A DNA stretch of 64,000 bases from Arthrobacter sp. KBS0703 (GCF_002008315.2 NZ_MVDG02000001.1:1798001-1862000); one strand, 5' to 3'. Counted from the first letter of the stretch, positions 10,271 to 19,359 are shown. The notes: generated by a model from the sequence alone, not told the origin. A program made the numbers and translations.

Positions 10271-11621
10271 CGGACACGCCAATGGGCCTGATCCAGCGGG
10301 ACCGTGCGCGGCTGTGGCACCCATACGCACCGGCGTCCCCGGACCTTCCGCTCTGGGAGGTTGAGGCGGCCGACGGCGTGCGGCTGCGGCTTCGGGGTGA
10401 GGACGGCGGCCGCCATGACGTGGTTGATGCGATGTCCTCGTGGTGGTCGGTGATCCATGGTTACCGCCACCCGGTGCTGGACGCCGCTGCACGGCGGCAG
10501 CTGGCGGATTTCAGCCATGTGATGTTCGGCGGACTGACGCACGCCCCGGCCGTTGAACTGGCCGAACGGCTGGTGGACATGGCCCCGTCTGCCCCGGGCC
10601 GGCCGGGTTTGGAGCGGGTGTTCCTCGCGGACTCGGGCTCGGTGGCCGTGGAGGTCGCACTGAAGCTGGCGGTGCAGTTCCAGACCGCAGCCGGGCGCCC
10701 GCGGAGGCAGCGGTTCCTTAGCCTGCGCGGCGGATACCACGGGGACACCTTCGCGGCGATGGGCGTCTGCGACCCCGTGGATGGCATGCATTCCTCCTTC
10801 CCGGGCCTGCTGGCCGGCAACGTGTTTGCGCCGCGTCCCCCGGCGGCATCGTCAGCCACGCCCGAATCCGTGCGGGAGTGGGCATCCGGGCTCGGGGACA
10901 TCGCTGCTGCGCATTCCGGGGAGCTGGCCGCGATCATCGTCGAGCCGGTCCTGCAGGGTGCCGGCGGCATGCACGCCTACCCGGCCGAATGCCTGACCGC
11001 GCTGCGGCAGGTGGCGGACCGGCACGGCCTGCTCCTCATCTTCGATGAGATCGCCACCGGATTTGGCCGGACCGGCGAGCTGTTCGCGGCCGATCATGCC
11101 GGCGTCGTGCCGGACATCATGTGTTTGGGCAAAGCCCTGACCGGCGGCTACCTGACGCTGGCCGCCATGCTCTGCACCGGCGAAATCGCGGCTGCCGTCT
11201 CGGCCGGCGCGGCCGGGGCCCTGCTGCACGGCCCCACCTTCATGGGCAACCCGCTGGCATGTGCGGTGGCCAACGCCAGTCTTGGCATGATCGGCGACGG
11301 CGGGTGGCGGGCCGACGTTGCCCGGATCGCCGCGGGCCTGGCGTCGGGCTGGCCCCCGCCCGGGACCTTGAGGCCGTCCGGGAGGTCCGCACCACCGGCG
11401 CCGTCGGAGTCATCGAGCTGCACGGCGCCGTCGACGTCACCGCGGTCACTGCCGCGGCGATCCGGCACGGCGTCTGGGTCCGGCCGTTCCGGAACCTCGT
11501 CTACACGATGCCCCCGTACATCAGCACAGCGGCTGATGTTGAACAGATCACCGCGGGCATGACGGCGGCCGTCGCCGAAGTCCACGAACGCGTCCCGGCA
11601 CGGTCCGGAGGCGTGGCATGA
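10267..11621 (+). CDS. bioA: Adenosylmethionine-8-amino-7-oxononanoate transaminase, one frameshift
   Basis: PLP aminotransferase that makes 7,8-diaminopelargonate. It starts [23 protein letters not shown] overlaps the bsaP stop. Visible BioA motifs are SSWWSVIHGYRHP, LRGGYHGDTFAAMG, IFDEIATGFGRTG and the PLP-lysine block CLGKALTGGYLTLAAML. After IAAGLASG the frame breaks at about 11349. Adding one C there gives SGLAPARDLEAVREV and continues to the expected end VRPFRNLVYTMPPY...SGGVA. The repaired length is about 451 residues, normal for BioA. The break lies in a region of poor sequence quality and is probably not biological. Confidence 0.92.
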
Positions 11622-12808
11622 ACGCCTCGATGAACCAGTGGCTCGAGCGCCAGGCCGCTGTCCGGGACCGCCGGGGCCTGGTCCGCCGCCCGCTCCCCCG
11701 CACCGCGGACGAACGGTTCATCGACCTGGCGAGCAACGACTATCTGGGCCTCGCGGCGGACCCGCGGGTTGCGGGGGCTGCTGCGGCGGCCGCGTCGCTG
11801 TGGGGCGCGGGCGCCACATCCTCGCGTCTGGTGGCCGGAACCACGCGGCTGCACCTGGACCTCGAGGAGGAACTGGCCTTGCTGGCCGGGATGGAGTCGG
11901 CGCTGGTGTTCTCCTCCGGCTATCTGGCCAACCTTGGTGTGATCACGGCGCTGGGCGGCCCAGGAACCCTGATCGTCGCGGATGAACACTGCCACGCCTC
12001 GATGATCGACGGATTCCGGCTCAGCCGCTCCCGCACCGAATCGTTCACCCACAACAGCGTGGCGGAGGCCGGCCGGCTGCTCGCTGACCGTCCGGAACCC
12101 CGCGCGATCATCGCCGTCGAATCGGTCTACAGCGTCCTGGGTGACGAAGCCCCGCTCAGGGACTTACTGGCACTGGCCGAGGAACACGACGCCGTGCTGC
12201 TCATCGATGAGGCCCACAGCCTGGGAGTCACCGGCACCGGCAACGTCCAGGGCCGTGGCTCGGTGGCCGGGACCGCCCTTGCGGGGCATCCGAACGTGAT
12301 CGTGACCGCGACGCTGTCCAAGGCCCTGGGCAGCCAGGGCGGAGCGGTCCTGGGATCCGCCCTGCTGCGGGAGCACCTCGTCAACCGGGCCCGGGCTTCA
12401 TCTTCGACACCGGCCTGGCGCCCGCCTCGGCAGCGGCGGCCCTCGCCGCGGTGCGGATCATCCGGGACGAACCGTGGCGCGCGGGATCCGTCCGAAGCAA
12501 CGCTGCGGCGCTGTCCGCCGGGCTGCCCCGGCCCTTGCAGCCCGCGGATCTGCCGCCGGTGGCGGCGCCGCCGTAGACCGGGCGGCGGGGGCGGTCCAGT
12601 CCATCGCCATGCCGTCCGCGGAATCAGCCCTGGCAGCTGCCGAGGCCGCGCGCACGGCCGGCGTCCGGGTCGGCTGCTTCCGCCCGCCGTCCGTTCCCGA
12701 CGGAATTTCACGCCTGCGGCTCACCGCCCGCGCCACCCTGTCTCTTATACACATCTAGATGTGTATAAGAGACAGGTGCTGCGCGGCATTTTGGAGGAAC
12801 TTCCATGA
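11618..12808 (+). CDS. bioF: 8-amino-7-oxononanoate synthase, frameshifted and interrupted by adapter sequence
   Basis: PLP-dependent condensation of pimeloyl thioester with alanine. It starts ATG at 11618, overlapping the bioA stop. Good BioF motifs are LASNDYLGLA, GAGATSSRLVAGTT, VFSSGYLANLG, DEAHSLGVTG and the PLP-lysine block TATLSKALGSQGG. The frame breaks at about 12396 (repair gives RARAFIFDTGLAPASA) and again at about 12523 (repair leads into GAVQSIAMPSAESAL...RLRLTARATL). A 38-bp adapter at 12738-12775 follows, then VLRGILEELP and stop. A few codons between LTARATL and VLRGIL are probably missing. The true gene is likely intact. Confidence 0.9.
   Translation: MNASMNQWLERQAAVRDRRGLVRRPLPRTADERFIDLASNDYLGLAADPRVAGAAAAAASLWGAGATSSRLVAGTTRLHLDLEEELALLAGMESALVFSSGYLANLGVITALGGPGTLIVADEHCHASMIDGFRLSRSRTESFTHNSVAEAGRLLADRPEPRAIIAVESVYSVLGDEAPLRDLLALAEEHDAVLLIDEAHSLGVTGTGNVQGRGSVAGTALAGHPNVIVTATLSKALGSQGGAVLGSALLREHLVNRARASSSTPAWRPPRQRRPSPRCGSSGTNRGARDPSEATLRRCPPGCPGPCSPRICRRWRRRRRPGGGGGPVHRHAVRGISPGSCRGRAHGRRPGRLLPPAVRSRRNFTPAAHRPRHPVSYTHLDVYKRQVLRGILEELP
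12738..12775. other. Nextera mate-pair junction adapter (assembly artefact)
   Basis: CTGTCTCTTATACACATCT (12738-12756) is followed directly by its exact reverse complement (12757-12775). Each 19-mer is the Tn5 mosaic end used in Nextera libraries, and the head-to-head 38-bp palindrome is the mate-pair circularisation junction. Its translations (SYTHLDVYKRQ, MCIRDR, SLIHI) are well-known contaminant peptides. It is not natural DNA of this organism. Confidence 0.98.
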
Positions 12809-13482
12809 ACCTGCCCCGCATCATTCTGGTCACCGGAACGGACACCGGCGTCGGAAAAACCATCACGACGGCGGCCCTCGCCGCCGCCCTCCGGGGCCGG
12901 GGACGCAGCGTCGCCGTGTACAAGCCCTGCCAGTCCGGGGCCGCCGCAGGCGATTCCGACGCGGGCGAAATCATGCGGCTCGCGGGCGCGGTGACGGCGG
13001 AAACCGGGGTCGTCCTGCAGCAGCCGTTGGCCACCGTCGCCGCTGCCGCCATCGATGGAACGCCGCTCCCTACGGTGGCCGTGCACGCCGGGACGGTCCG
13101 CGAACTCGCCGCGTCCCACGATCACGTCCTGGTTGAAGGCGCAGGCGGCCTGCTAGTGGCGCTGGACTCCGACGGCGGCACCCTGGCGGATCTCGGATCT
13201 CTCCTGGCGGCCGCATTCCTCCTCGTTGCCCGGCCGGGGCTCGGCACCCTGAACCACACCGCCCTGACCCTCGAAGCACTGGAGGCACGGGACCTGCGGG
13301 TCGTTGGTGTGGTGCTCGGCAGCTGGCCCGTCAACCCTGAATTCGTGCACCGCAGCAACCGGCAGGTGCTCGGATCGCTGCCGGCGCCCTTCCTCGGCGC
13401 CCTGCCCGAGCAGGCCGCGGAACTGTCCCCGGCCGCTTTCCGTGCGGGGGCAGCTGCATGGCTGAACGGCCTGCCCGCATGA
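12805..13482 (+). CDS. bioD: Dethiobiotin synthetase
   Basis: A 225-residue ATP-dependent enzyme that closes the ureido ring of dethiobiotin. The N-terminus MNLPRIILVTGTDTGVGKT carries the P-loop GTDTGVGKT of BioD. YKPCQSG and the VEGAGGLLVALD segment are further family motifs. ATG overlaps the bioF stop (ATGA at 12805-12808), and the bioD stop overlaps the ATG at 13479. The reading frame is intact across its whole length, so the sequence problem upstream ends at the adapter. Confidence 0.96.
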   Translation: MNLPRIILVTGTDTGVGKTITTAALAAALRGRGRSVAVYKPCQSGAAAGDSDAGEIMRLAGAVTAETGVVLQQPLATVAAAAIDGTPLPTVAVHAGTVRELAASHDHVLVEGAGGLLVALDSDGGTLADLGSLLAAAFLLVARPGLGTLNHTALTLEALEARDLRVVGVVLGSWPVNPEFVHRSNRQVLGSLPAPFLGALPEQAAELSPAAFRAGAAAWLNGLPA

Positions 13483-14735
13483 ACCCGGCGATGACGGCCG
13501 GATCGGCGGGGCCGTGGACGGACCGGGTCGGGCAGGCGGAGGGCTCTGACCAGGTGGAAAGCGCTGACCGGGCGGAAGTGCCTGGCCAGGGCCGCTGCCC
13601 GTACCTCGTGGTGCGCGACCCGGACACCGTCCGTGACGTGCTGCACCGGCCTGCAGACTTCAGCCCGGCGAATGCCCTGGTCGCGGTGACGCCCCTGGAA
13701 GGGGCCGCCCTGCGCGTCCTGCAGCGCGTGGGCTTTGCGCTGCCACCCGTGCTGGCCAGCAACGACACAGACACGCACGCCGGGATCCGCAAGGTCGTGG
13801 CGGGATTCTTCACCCCTGCCACGGTCGCGGCCATGGAGCCGCGGATCCGGGAGCTGGCGCGGGAAGCGGCACGGAACGCCGCGGACCAGATCGGCCATTT
13901 CGGCCATGCGGACCTCGTGCAGACGGTGGCGGCGTTTCCCCCGGCCGTCGTGATGCTCGAGCTCCTCGGACTGCCCGTCCGGGATCTCGCGGACCTCAAG
14001 CGGTGGGGCCTTGACTCCATGGAGCTGTTCTGGGGCTGGCCCGACACGGACCGGCAACTGGCACTGGCCCACAGCGCCGCAGATTTCTACGCCTGGCTGC
14101 GCAAGCTCGTGGCGGAAACCAGGGCGGCTCCCGGCCGCAACCTGTTCAAGTCGCTGGCAGAACACGGCCTGTCCACGCCCGAGATGTGTTCGCTCGGATA
14201 CTTCCTGCTGATCGCCGGGCAGGAAACAACCACCCAGCTGATCAGCACCACCCTGTTCCGCCTCATGGAAGGGTCCGCGCCCGCGGGCTGGAAGGACGCG
14301 GCGTCCGAAGCAGGCTCCAAGGCCACGGTCCGGCACGTGCTCAACAGCGAATCGTCGGTCCCGACCTGGCGCCGTGTGGCAGCCCACGCCACGGACCTCG
14401 GCGGCGAACTGATCCCCGCAGGCACGGAGATCCTCCTCGAACTGAGCGGCAACAAGATCACACCGGCGTCCGCACCTGGGAGTCAGTCCCGGTCCGCGCA
14501 GGCGGCCTCTCCGGAGACGGCCAAGGGACAATCAACCGGCTATGGCATCGTGTTCGGCTCCGGTATCCACCGCTGCCTCGGGGCCAAGCTCGCGGAACTG
14601 GAGGCGGCCGTCACCGTCCAGGAAGCTGCCGCGGCGCTGCCTCGCATCCAGTTGAGCGATCACGAGCCCGAATGGATCCGGTTCCTGTCCTTCCAGGCTC
14701 CGCGGACAGTCACCGTGCTCGACAGGCCACGCTGA
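13479..14735 (+). CDS. Cytochrome P450 encoded at the end of the biotin operon
   Basis: A P450 of 418 residues. The heme-binding loop FGSGIHRCLGAKLAELE places the ligand at Cys366. The I-helix oxygen-activation motif is AGQETTT, and the ExxR pair is in LNSESSVPTWRR. The start at 13479 is preferred because it gives the same ATGA overlap seen at all other junctions of this operon; an in-frame ATG at 13458 lies inside bioD. In Bacillus, the P450 BioI cleaves acyl-ACP chains to pimeloyl-ACP. The position here, with no other visible pimelate gene, makes an analogous supply role possible but unproven. Confidence 0.88.
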   Translation: MNPAMTAGSAGPWTDRVGQAEGSDQVESADRAEVPGQGRCPYLVVRDPDTVRDVLHRPADFSPANALVAVTPLEGAALRVLQRVGFALPPVLASNDTDTHAGIRKVVAGFFTPATVAAMEPRIRELAREAARNAADQIGHFGHADLVQTVAAFPPAVVMLELLGLPVRDLADLKRWGLDSMELFWGWPDTDRQLALAHSAADFYAWLRKLVAETRAAPGRNLFKSLAEHGLSTPEMCSLGYFLLIAGQETTTQLISTTLFRLMEGSAPAGWKDAASEAGSKATVRHVLNSESSVPTWRRVAAHATDLGGELIPAGTEILLELSGNKITPASAPGSQSRSAQAASPETAKGQSTGYGIVFGSGIHRCLGAKLAELEAAVTVQEAAAALPRIQLSDHEPEWIRFLSFQAPRTVTVLDRPR

Positions 14736-14760
14736 CCGCACGGCGCCATGGTTCCGGGGC

Positions 14761-16014
14761 CTACCCGCGGGCCAGCTCGTCAATCTTGCGTTCAAGGGCT
14801 GCGCGTTCGGCCGCGTTCGTGCACAGGCTGACCGCCTGCTGCAGGGCCGCCCGCGCTTCGCCGGCCCGGCCGAGCCTGATCAGTATCTCTCCCCTGACCG
14901 CCGGCAGCAGGTGCGAGCCGTTGAGTTCGCCGCGCCTGTCGATTGCGTCAACCAGTTCCAGCCCTGCAGCCGGGCCTGATGCCATGGCCACCGCCACAGC
15001 ACGGTTCAGTTCGACAATCGGCGACGGTGACAGCCGCCCCAGCGCCTCATAGAGGATGACGATCCGCTGCCAGTCCGTTTCCGAAACCGAGCGGGCCACG
15101 GCGTGGCATTCGGCGATGGAGGCCTGCAGTCCGTAGGCTCCCAGCCCGCGGCCGGCTGCTATGGCCGTCGAAAGCCCCGCGCGGCCGCGCCGGATCGCGG
15201 ACTGGTCCCACCGCCGTCGGTCCTGGTCCTCCAGGAGGACGGGCCGGCCAGACGAGTCGAGCCTCGCCGGGAACCGCGCGGCGGTGAGTTCCATCAGGGC
15301 CAGCAGGCCATGCACCTCGGGTTCGGGCGCGAGCCGCACGAGCACACGGGCCAGGCGGCGTGCTTCGCTGGCCAGGTCCGTTCGCATCCAGGAGGTACCG
15401 CCGGACGCGAAGGAACCCTCGGTGAAGATCAGGTAGACCACCTGGAGGACAGAGCCAAGTCTTGCCGGTAGCTCCTGCGGTTCGGGAACGGCGAAGGGAG
15501 CGTGGGCGGCGGCCAGTGTCTTCTTCGCCCGGGTGATGCGCGCCTGGATGGTGGGCACCGGAACCAGGAACGCCTTCGCGATCTCGTCGGTGCCCAGGCC
15601 TCCCACTACCCGCAATGTCAGCGCGATCCGCGCCTCCTTGGACAATACGGGATGGCAGGAGATGAACATCAGGGCCAGGACGTCGTCGTCGATCGCTTCG
15701 GGATCGAAGAGGGAATCCGCGCCCGGCTCCTCCTCCGAGAGGTCCCGGGCCAGTAACGCGTACTTTTCGTCCCGGGCGGCACGGCGCCGGAAGGTGTCGA
15801 TCGCACGACGCCGGCCGGTGGCCAGCAGCCAACCCACAGGTTCCGCGGGGACTCCATTCACGGACCAGGACACCAGCGCCTCGGCAAGCGCCTCCTGTGC
15901 GAGGTCTTCGGCCAGCGGGAAATCGCCCGTGTAGCGGGCAAGGGCGCCGACGATGCGGGCGGACTCCATGCGCCACACCGCTTCGACGGCGGCCCTTGCC
16001 TCGTTGCTGCTCAC
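14761..16014 (-). CDS. RNA polymerase sigma factor, ECF42-type (SigJ-like with C-terminal helical domain)
   Basis: A 417-residue protein. Residues about 1-180 carry sigma region 2 (FPLAEDLAQEALAEAL, WLLATGRRRAIDTFRRR) and region 4 (LTLRVVGGLGTDEIAKAFLVPVPTIQARITRAKK). The C-terminal half (from LPARLGSVLQVVYLIFTEGS) is the long helical domain of the ECF42 group, which regulates without an anti-sigma factor. A YCII-domain gene lies 36 bp upstream on the same strand, the standard ECF42 partner. The promoter set it controls is not visible. Confidence 0.9.
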   Translation of the reverse strand: MSSNEARAAVEAVWRMESARIVGALARYTGDFPLAEDLAQEALAEALVSWSVNGVPAEPVGWLLATGRRRAIDTFRRRAARDEKYALLARDLSEEEPGADSLFDPEAIDDDVLALMFISCHPVLSKEARIALTLRVVGGLGTDEIAKAFLVPVPTIQARITRAKKTLAAAHAPFAVPEPQELPARLGSVLQVVYLIFTEGSFASGGTSWMRTDLASEARRLARVLVRLAPEPEVHGLLALMELTAARFPARLDSSGRPVLLEDQDRRRWDQSAIRRGRAGLSTAIAAGRGLGAYGLQASIAECHAVARSVSETDWQRIVILYEALGRLSPSPIVELNRAVAVAMASGPAAGLELVDAIDRRGELNGSHLLPAVRGEILIRLGRAGEARAALQQAVSLCTNAAERAALERKIDELARG

Positions 16015-16050
16015 TGCCGGATCAAAGCTGTCGGGTCAGAACTGGCCGGT

Positions 16051-16470
16051 TCAGAGCTGGCCGGTCTGCTCGCGCCACGCGCGTTCCTTCTGGATCCATT
16101 CGTTGTCCTGGGGGAACTCGTCGATCGAGGGTACCCGGCGGATTTCGGTCTTGGTTCCAGCCGTCATGGGTGCCCGCTTGGCCCACTCAATGGCTTCCTG
16201 CTTCGATGCCACATCCAGGATGTAGTAGCCGCCGAACAGCTCCTTGGTTTCGCCGTAGGGCCCGTCGGTGACCACTGGCGTTTCGCCGGTGAAGTCCACT
16301 ACGACGCCCTCCTTCGGATCGTCCAGGCCCTCGGCCGCCAGCAGGACGCCGGCGCGGATCAGTTCGTCATTGAACTTACCCATGGTCTCGAGCATTTCGT
16401 TGAAGTCGGCCTTCTCAAGGTTGGCGTAAGACTCGTCGGTTCCGCGCATGATCAACATGTACTTTGCCAT
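16051..16470 (-). CDS. YCII / DGPF-domain protein
   Basis: A 139-residue protein starting MAKYMLIMRGTDESYANLEK. The VTDGPYGETKELFGGYYILDV block is the DGPF motif of the YCII family. The start at 16470 is supported by AGGAGA (reverse strand) ten bases upstream; an upstream in-frame extension lacks this. It sits ahead of the ECF42-type sigma factor in a two-gene unit. Such pairs are frequent in actinobacteria, and the YCII partner is thought to work with the sigma factor's C-terminal domain, but its biochemical role is not settled. Confidence 0.88.
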   Translation of the reverse strand: MAKYMLIMRGTDESYANLEKADFNEMLETMGKFNDELIRAGVLLAAEGLDDPKEGVVVDFTGETPVVTDGPYGETKELFGGYYILDVASKQEAIEWAKRAPMTAGTKTEIRRVPSIDEFPQDNEWIQKERAWREQTGQL

Positions 16471-16706
16471 TTCAATCAATCTCCTAGGTTTTGGAAGGCC
16501 GCCCTTCGACCTTCTCACCCACAGGTCGAACGGCGCGAGGGCAGATCGACACGGGCCCGGAAATTTCTTTGCCCTTCCTTCAGGCAGCCTTCAAGACAGC
16601 CGGACTGACGCGATGGAGGGGCAGTGCTCCGGACCGGCTCCTTGGGGGAGCCGGTCCGGTGCACGTGATCGCTCATCCGGCAGCAGGGCCGGGACCCGTC
16701 ACCGGA

Positions 16707-17963
16707 TCAGGCGGAAATCCGGTCCGCCAGCCTGGAGTCGGCGGCCCGAGCTGCCGGCACGCCGTCGCCGTCCTGGCCGTAGAGCCAGTCGTTGTACTGG
16801 AAGTTGTTGTCCTTCCGGCTCTTGAAGAGCAGGTTGCGCAGCGTCCGGGCCAGCCCGGAGACGTGCCAGGATTCGCCCCAGATGCGGGCGGTGCGCTGGA
16901 CCCGGGCCGTACGGCCGGCGCGGAGGATGTTGAATTCCCGGATAGCGTCATCCCAGGCTCCCGGGTTGACGCCGTTCGGGGTGAACACGGTGCCGCTGGT
17001 GGCGTCCTGCAGCACGGCCGCGTCCTCGAGCGCCTGGCAGGCGCCCTGGGCGAGGTACTGCAGCATGGGGTGCGCGGCGTCACCCATCAGCACCATCCGG
17101 CCGGCGACCCAGTTTTCGATCGGATCGCGGTCGTACATGGGCCAGCGCATGCTGGTACCCAGGTTCTCGAGCGCTTCCCGGACGGCCGGGACGCAATCCT
17201 TGTACGCGGCTTCGAGCTCGTCCACTCCCCCGTACTGCTCCTCGCCGCGTTCGAAGGACGCGGACTTAAAGACGGCCACGGTGTTCAGCAGCTCGCCTTT
17301 GCGCAGCGGGTACTGCACCAGGTGGCAGTCCGGGCCGAGGTAGACAATGACGTCCTCGAGGTCCGCCTTGGGCGTGTTTTCGGTGATCGGCACCGTGCCG
17401 CGGTAGGCAACGTAAGCGGACGAGACTGGCTCGTCGCCGGCCACGAGCGGACGGAGGGTGGACTTGAGTCCGTCGGCGCCGATCACGACGTCGGCCTCGT
17501 AGTCCACGCCGGCGGCGGTGTGGGCCACGCCGCGCCCGTTCACGGTCTCAACACTTTCGACCATGACGTCGTTGACAAGCTTCACGCCCGCCGCCTCGCA
17601 GCCTTCGAGCAGGACCCGGTGCAGGTCGCTGCGGTGGATCACGACGTACGGCGCACCGTAGCGTTCCTCAAATTCGCCGTCCAGCGTCTGGCGGGTGAGC
17701 TCCTCGCCGGTGACGGCGTCGCGGAAGACCAGGTGCTTGGGCTGGACACCGATCTCCAGTGCCTTTTCCAGCAGGCCCCAGCGGCGCAGGACGCGGGAAG
17801 CGTTGGGGGCCATCTGCAGCCCGGCGCCGACTTCGCCGAATTCCGGGGCCCGCTCCACGAGGGTGACGTTGGCGCCGTTCTCCCGCAGCGCGAGGGCTCC
17901 GGCCAGTCCGGCCATACCCCCTCCGATGACGAGGACATCGGTGGACGTGGCGTGCTCAGACAT
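16707..17963 (-). CDS. genM: 3-hydroxybenzoate 6-monooxygenase (FAD-dependent)
   Basis: A 418-residue group A flavoprotein hydroxylase. The N-terminal dinucleotide fold is VLVIGGGMAGLAGALAL, and the second FAD motif is GRMVLMGDAAHPMLQYLAQGACQALEDA near residue 290. DVVIGADGLKSTLRP is the DG motif. Among this enzyme class, the QYLAQGACQALED stretch and gentisate context point to 3-hydroxybenzoate 6-hydroxylase rather than salicylate hydroxylase. It overlaps the transporter gene by 8 nt and so belongs to a transport-hydroxylation operon. The product gentisate is the substrate of the divergent operon. Confidence 0.88.
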   Translation of the reverse strand: MSEHATSTDVLVIGGGMAGLAGALALRENGANVTLVERAPEFGEVGAGLQMAPNASRVLRRWGLLEKALEIGVQPKHLVFRDAVTGEELTRQTLDGEFEERYGAPYVVIHRSDLHRVLLEGCEAAGVKLVNDVMVESVETVNGRGVAHTAAGVDYEADVVIGADGLKSTLRPLVAGDEPVSSAYVAYRGTVPITENTPKADLEDVIVYLGPDCHLVQYPLRKGELLNTVAVFKSASFERGEEQYGGVDELEAAYKDCVPAVREALENLGTSMRWPMYDRDPIENWVAGRMVLMGDAAHPMLQYLAQGACQALEDAAVLQDATSGTVFTPNGVNPGAWDDAIREFNILRAGRTARVQRTARIWGESWHVSGLARTLRNLLFKSRKDNNFQYNDWLYGQDGDGVPAARAADSRLADRISA

Positions 17964-19272
17964 TGCTTGCTCCTTGAGAGATTGAGGATTTTGACTTCAG
18001 CTTGAGGCCGATGGCGGCCAGCAGCAGCGCGGCGATGGCGGCTGCACCGGCGAAGGCCAGGAAATTGGAATTGACGCCCAGGCCGGCGGCCAACAGGAGG
18101 CCGCCTACCTGGGGTGCGGCGACGGCGCCGATGCGGCCGGTGCCCAGCGCCCAGCCCAGCGCGGTCCCGCGCAGGTGTCCGGGATAGTGGCTAGCGACGG
18201 CGGCGATGATGAGGCACTGCGTGCCGTGGGTGCCGACGCCGGCGAGGACCAGCATGAGGTACACGACGGTGACCGGCGGTCCCGTGACCAGGACGACGAG
18301 CGCACCGGCGGCGACGGCGGCCGCGGCTATCGCCGTCGGAATCGGACCGAAACGGGTCCCGGCCCAGGCCGTGATGACCGAGCCTGCCACCGCACCCAGG
18401 TTGAGGGCCAAAGCGAAGGTCAGGGCGGACCCCAGGTTGTAGCCGGCCAGTTGCATGAGGTTGGGCAGCCACGTTCCCAGCCCGTACCAGGCGAACAGGG
18501 TGGCGATCGTCGCCAGGGCGAACAGCAGGCTCACCCCCAGGTACGGGGCGCGGAGCAGGGAGGAAAAGCCTGCCGGCTCCTTGGTCTTGCGCGTGGCCCT
18601 ATCCGCGGCGCTGACCGGGGCCAGCGTCTCCGGAAGGTATTTCAGCCCGAGCGGCACCACGACCATCAGGGCCAGCACGGCCACCAGGAACATGGACTCC
18701 CAGCCGAAGGCGGGGATCAGCTGGATGCCGACGAGGGCGGCGATGGATCCGCCGATCGGGACGCCGGACATCATCAGGGTGGCGATGGTGGACCGCCACT
18801 TCGTGGGAACCAGTTCGGCGACCAGGGCGTTGGCTGAGGGCACCAGGCCGCCGAGGCCAATGCCGGCCAGGAGCCGAAGCCCCCCGAAGACGGCGGCGTT
18901 CGGGGCGAAGGCACAGAGGATGGTGAAGATCGAGAAAACGACGGCGCAGCCCAGGATGGTACGGCGGCGCCCCCAGGAGTCGGCCATCCGGCCGGCGAAG
19001 ATTGCCCCGATCATCATGCCGACGAAGGCCATGGAACCGATGGTTCCGGTGGTGGCCTTGGTCAGTCCCCAGCCGGTCTCGGAGATCAGGGAGGACTGGA
19101 CGGTGCCGTAGACGATGAGGTCGTAGCCATCGAAGACCACCAGGAGCCAGCAGACCAGGACGGCGGCTGCGGAGCCTTTGGAAAACCGCGATGCAGGCCC
19201 ATCGGCGGCAGTGGGGGCGGGAACCCCGGGCGGGAACCGGTGCGGCGCTGCATCGGGAAGTGTGTGATTCAT
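17956..19272 (-). CDS. genK: Aromatic acid:H+ symporter family MFS transporter
   Basis: A 438-residue permease with 12 predicted membrane segments. The segment VVFDGYDLIVYGTV in TM1 carries the DGxD aspartate motif typical of the aromatic acid:H+ symporters (BenK, PcaK, GenK). Loop 2-3 reads GRMADSWGRRRT. It is first in a two-gene unit with the 3-hydroxybenzoate hydroxylase, so 3-hydroxybenzoate or gentisate is the likely substrate. It is divergent from the IclR gene; an ATTCTG-N5-CAGAAC site lies 41 bp upstream of its start and could control both directions. Confidence 0.88.
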   Translation of the reverse strand: MNHTLPDAAPHRFPPGVPAPTAADGPASRFSKGSAAAVLVCWLLVVFDGYDLIVYGTVQSSLISETGWGLTKATTGTIGSMAFVGMMIGAIFAGRMADSWGRRRTILGCAVVFSIFTILCAFAPNAAVFGGLRLLAGIGLGGLVPSANALVAELVPTKWRSTIATLMMSGVPIGGSIAALVGIQLIPAFGWESMFLVAVLALMVVVPLGLKYLPETLAPVSAADRATRKTKEPAGFSSLLRAPYLGVSLLFALATIATLFAWYGLGTWLPNLMQLAGYNLGSALTFALALNLGAVAGSVITAWAGTRFGPIPTAIAAAAVAAGALVVLVTGPPVTVVYLMLVLAGVGTHGTQCLIIAAVASHYPGHLRGTALGWALGTGRIGAVAAPQVGGLLLAAGLGVNSNFLAFAGAAAIAALLLAAIGLKLKSKSSISQGASNV

Positions 19273-19312
19273 CCCACTACTGTCGTGGCCGCCGCAGGTG
19301 AAGCACCATAGA

Positions 19313-19329
19313 ATTCTGTTGTGCAGAAC
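19313..19329. promoter_or_regulatory. Likely IclR-regulator operator 1
   Basis: ATTCTG-TTGTG-CAGAAC, an inverted repeat with 6-nt arms and one end mismatch. It lies between the transporter and the IclR gene and covers the GTG at 19321. The same arms and spacing recur at 20181-20197 upstream of the dioxygenase, which supports a shared binding protein. Confidence 0.65.
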
Positions 19330-19359
19330 AACCCAGCACCCAGATCAGCCAGGAAGCCC

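Noticed and set aside
12458..12808. Frames containing VSYTHLDVYKRQ, MCIRDR and SLIHI
   Set aside because: These peptides are translations of the adapter and not proteins of the organism.
13122..14531. Long minus-strand frame opposite bioD/P450
   Set aside because: P450 and BioD motifs are unambiguous on the plus strand.
16491..18005. Long plus-strand frame opposite the 3-hydroxybenzoate hydroxylase
   Set aside because: The flavoprotein on the minus strand has full FAD motifs; the opposite frame has shadow composition.
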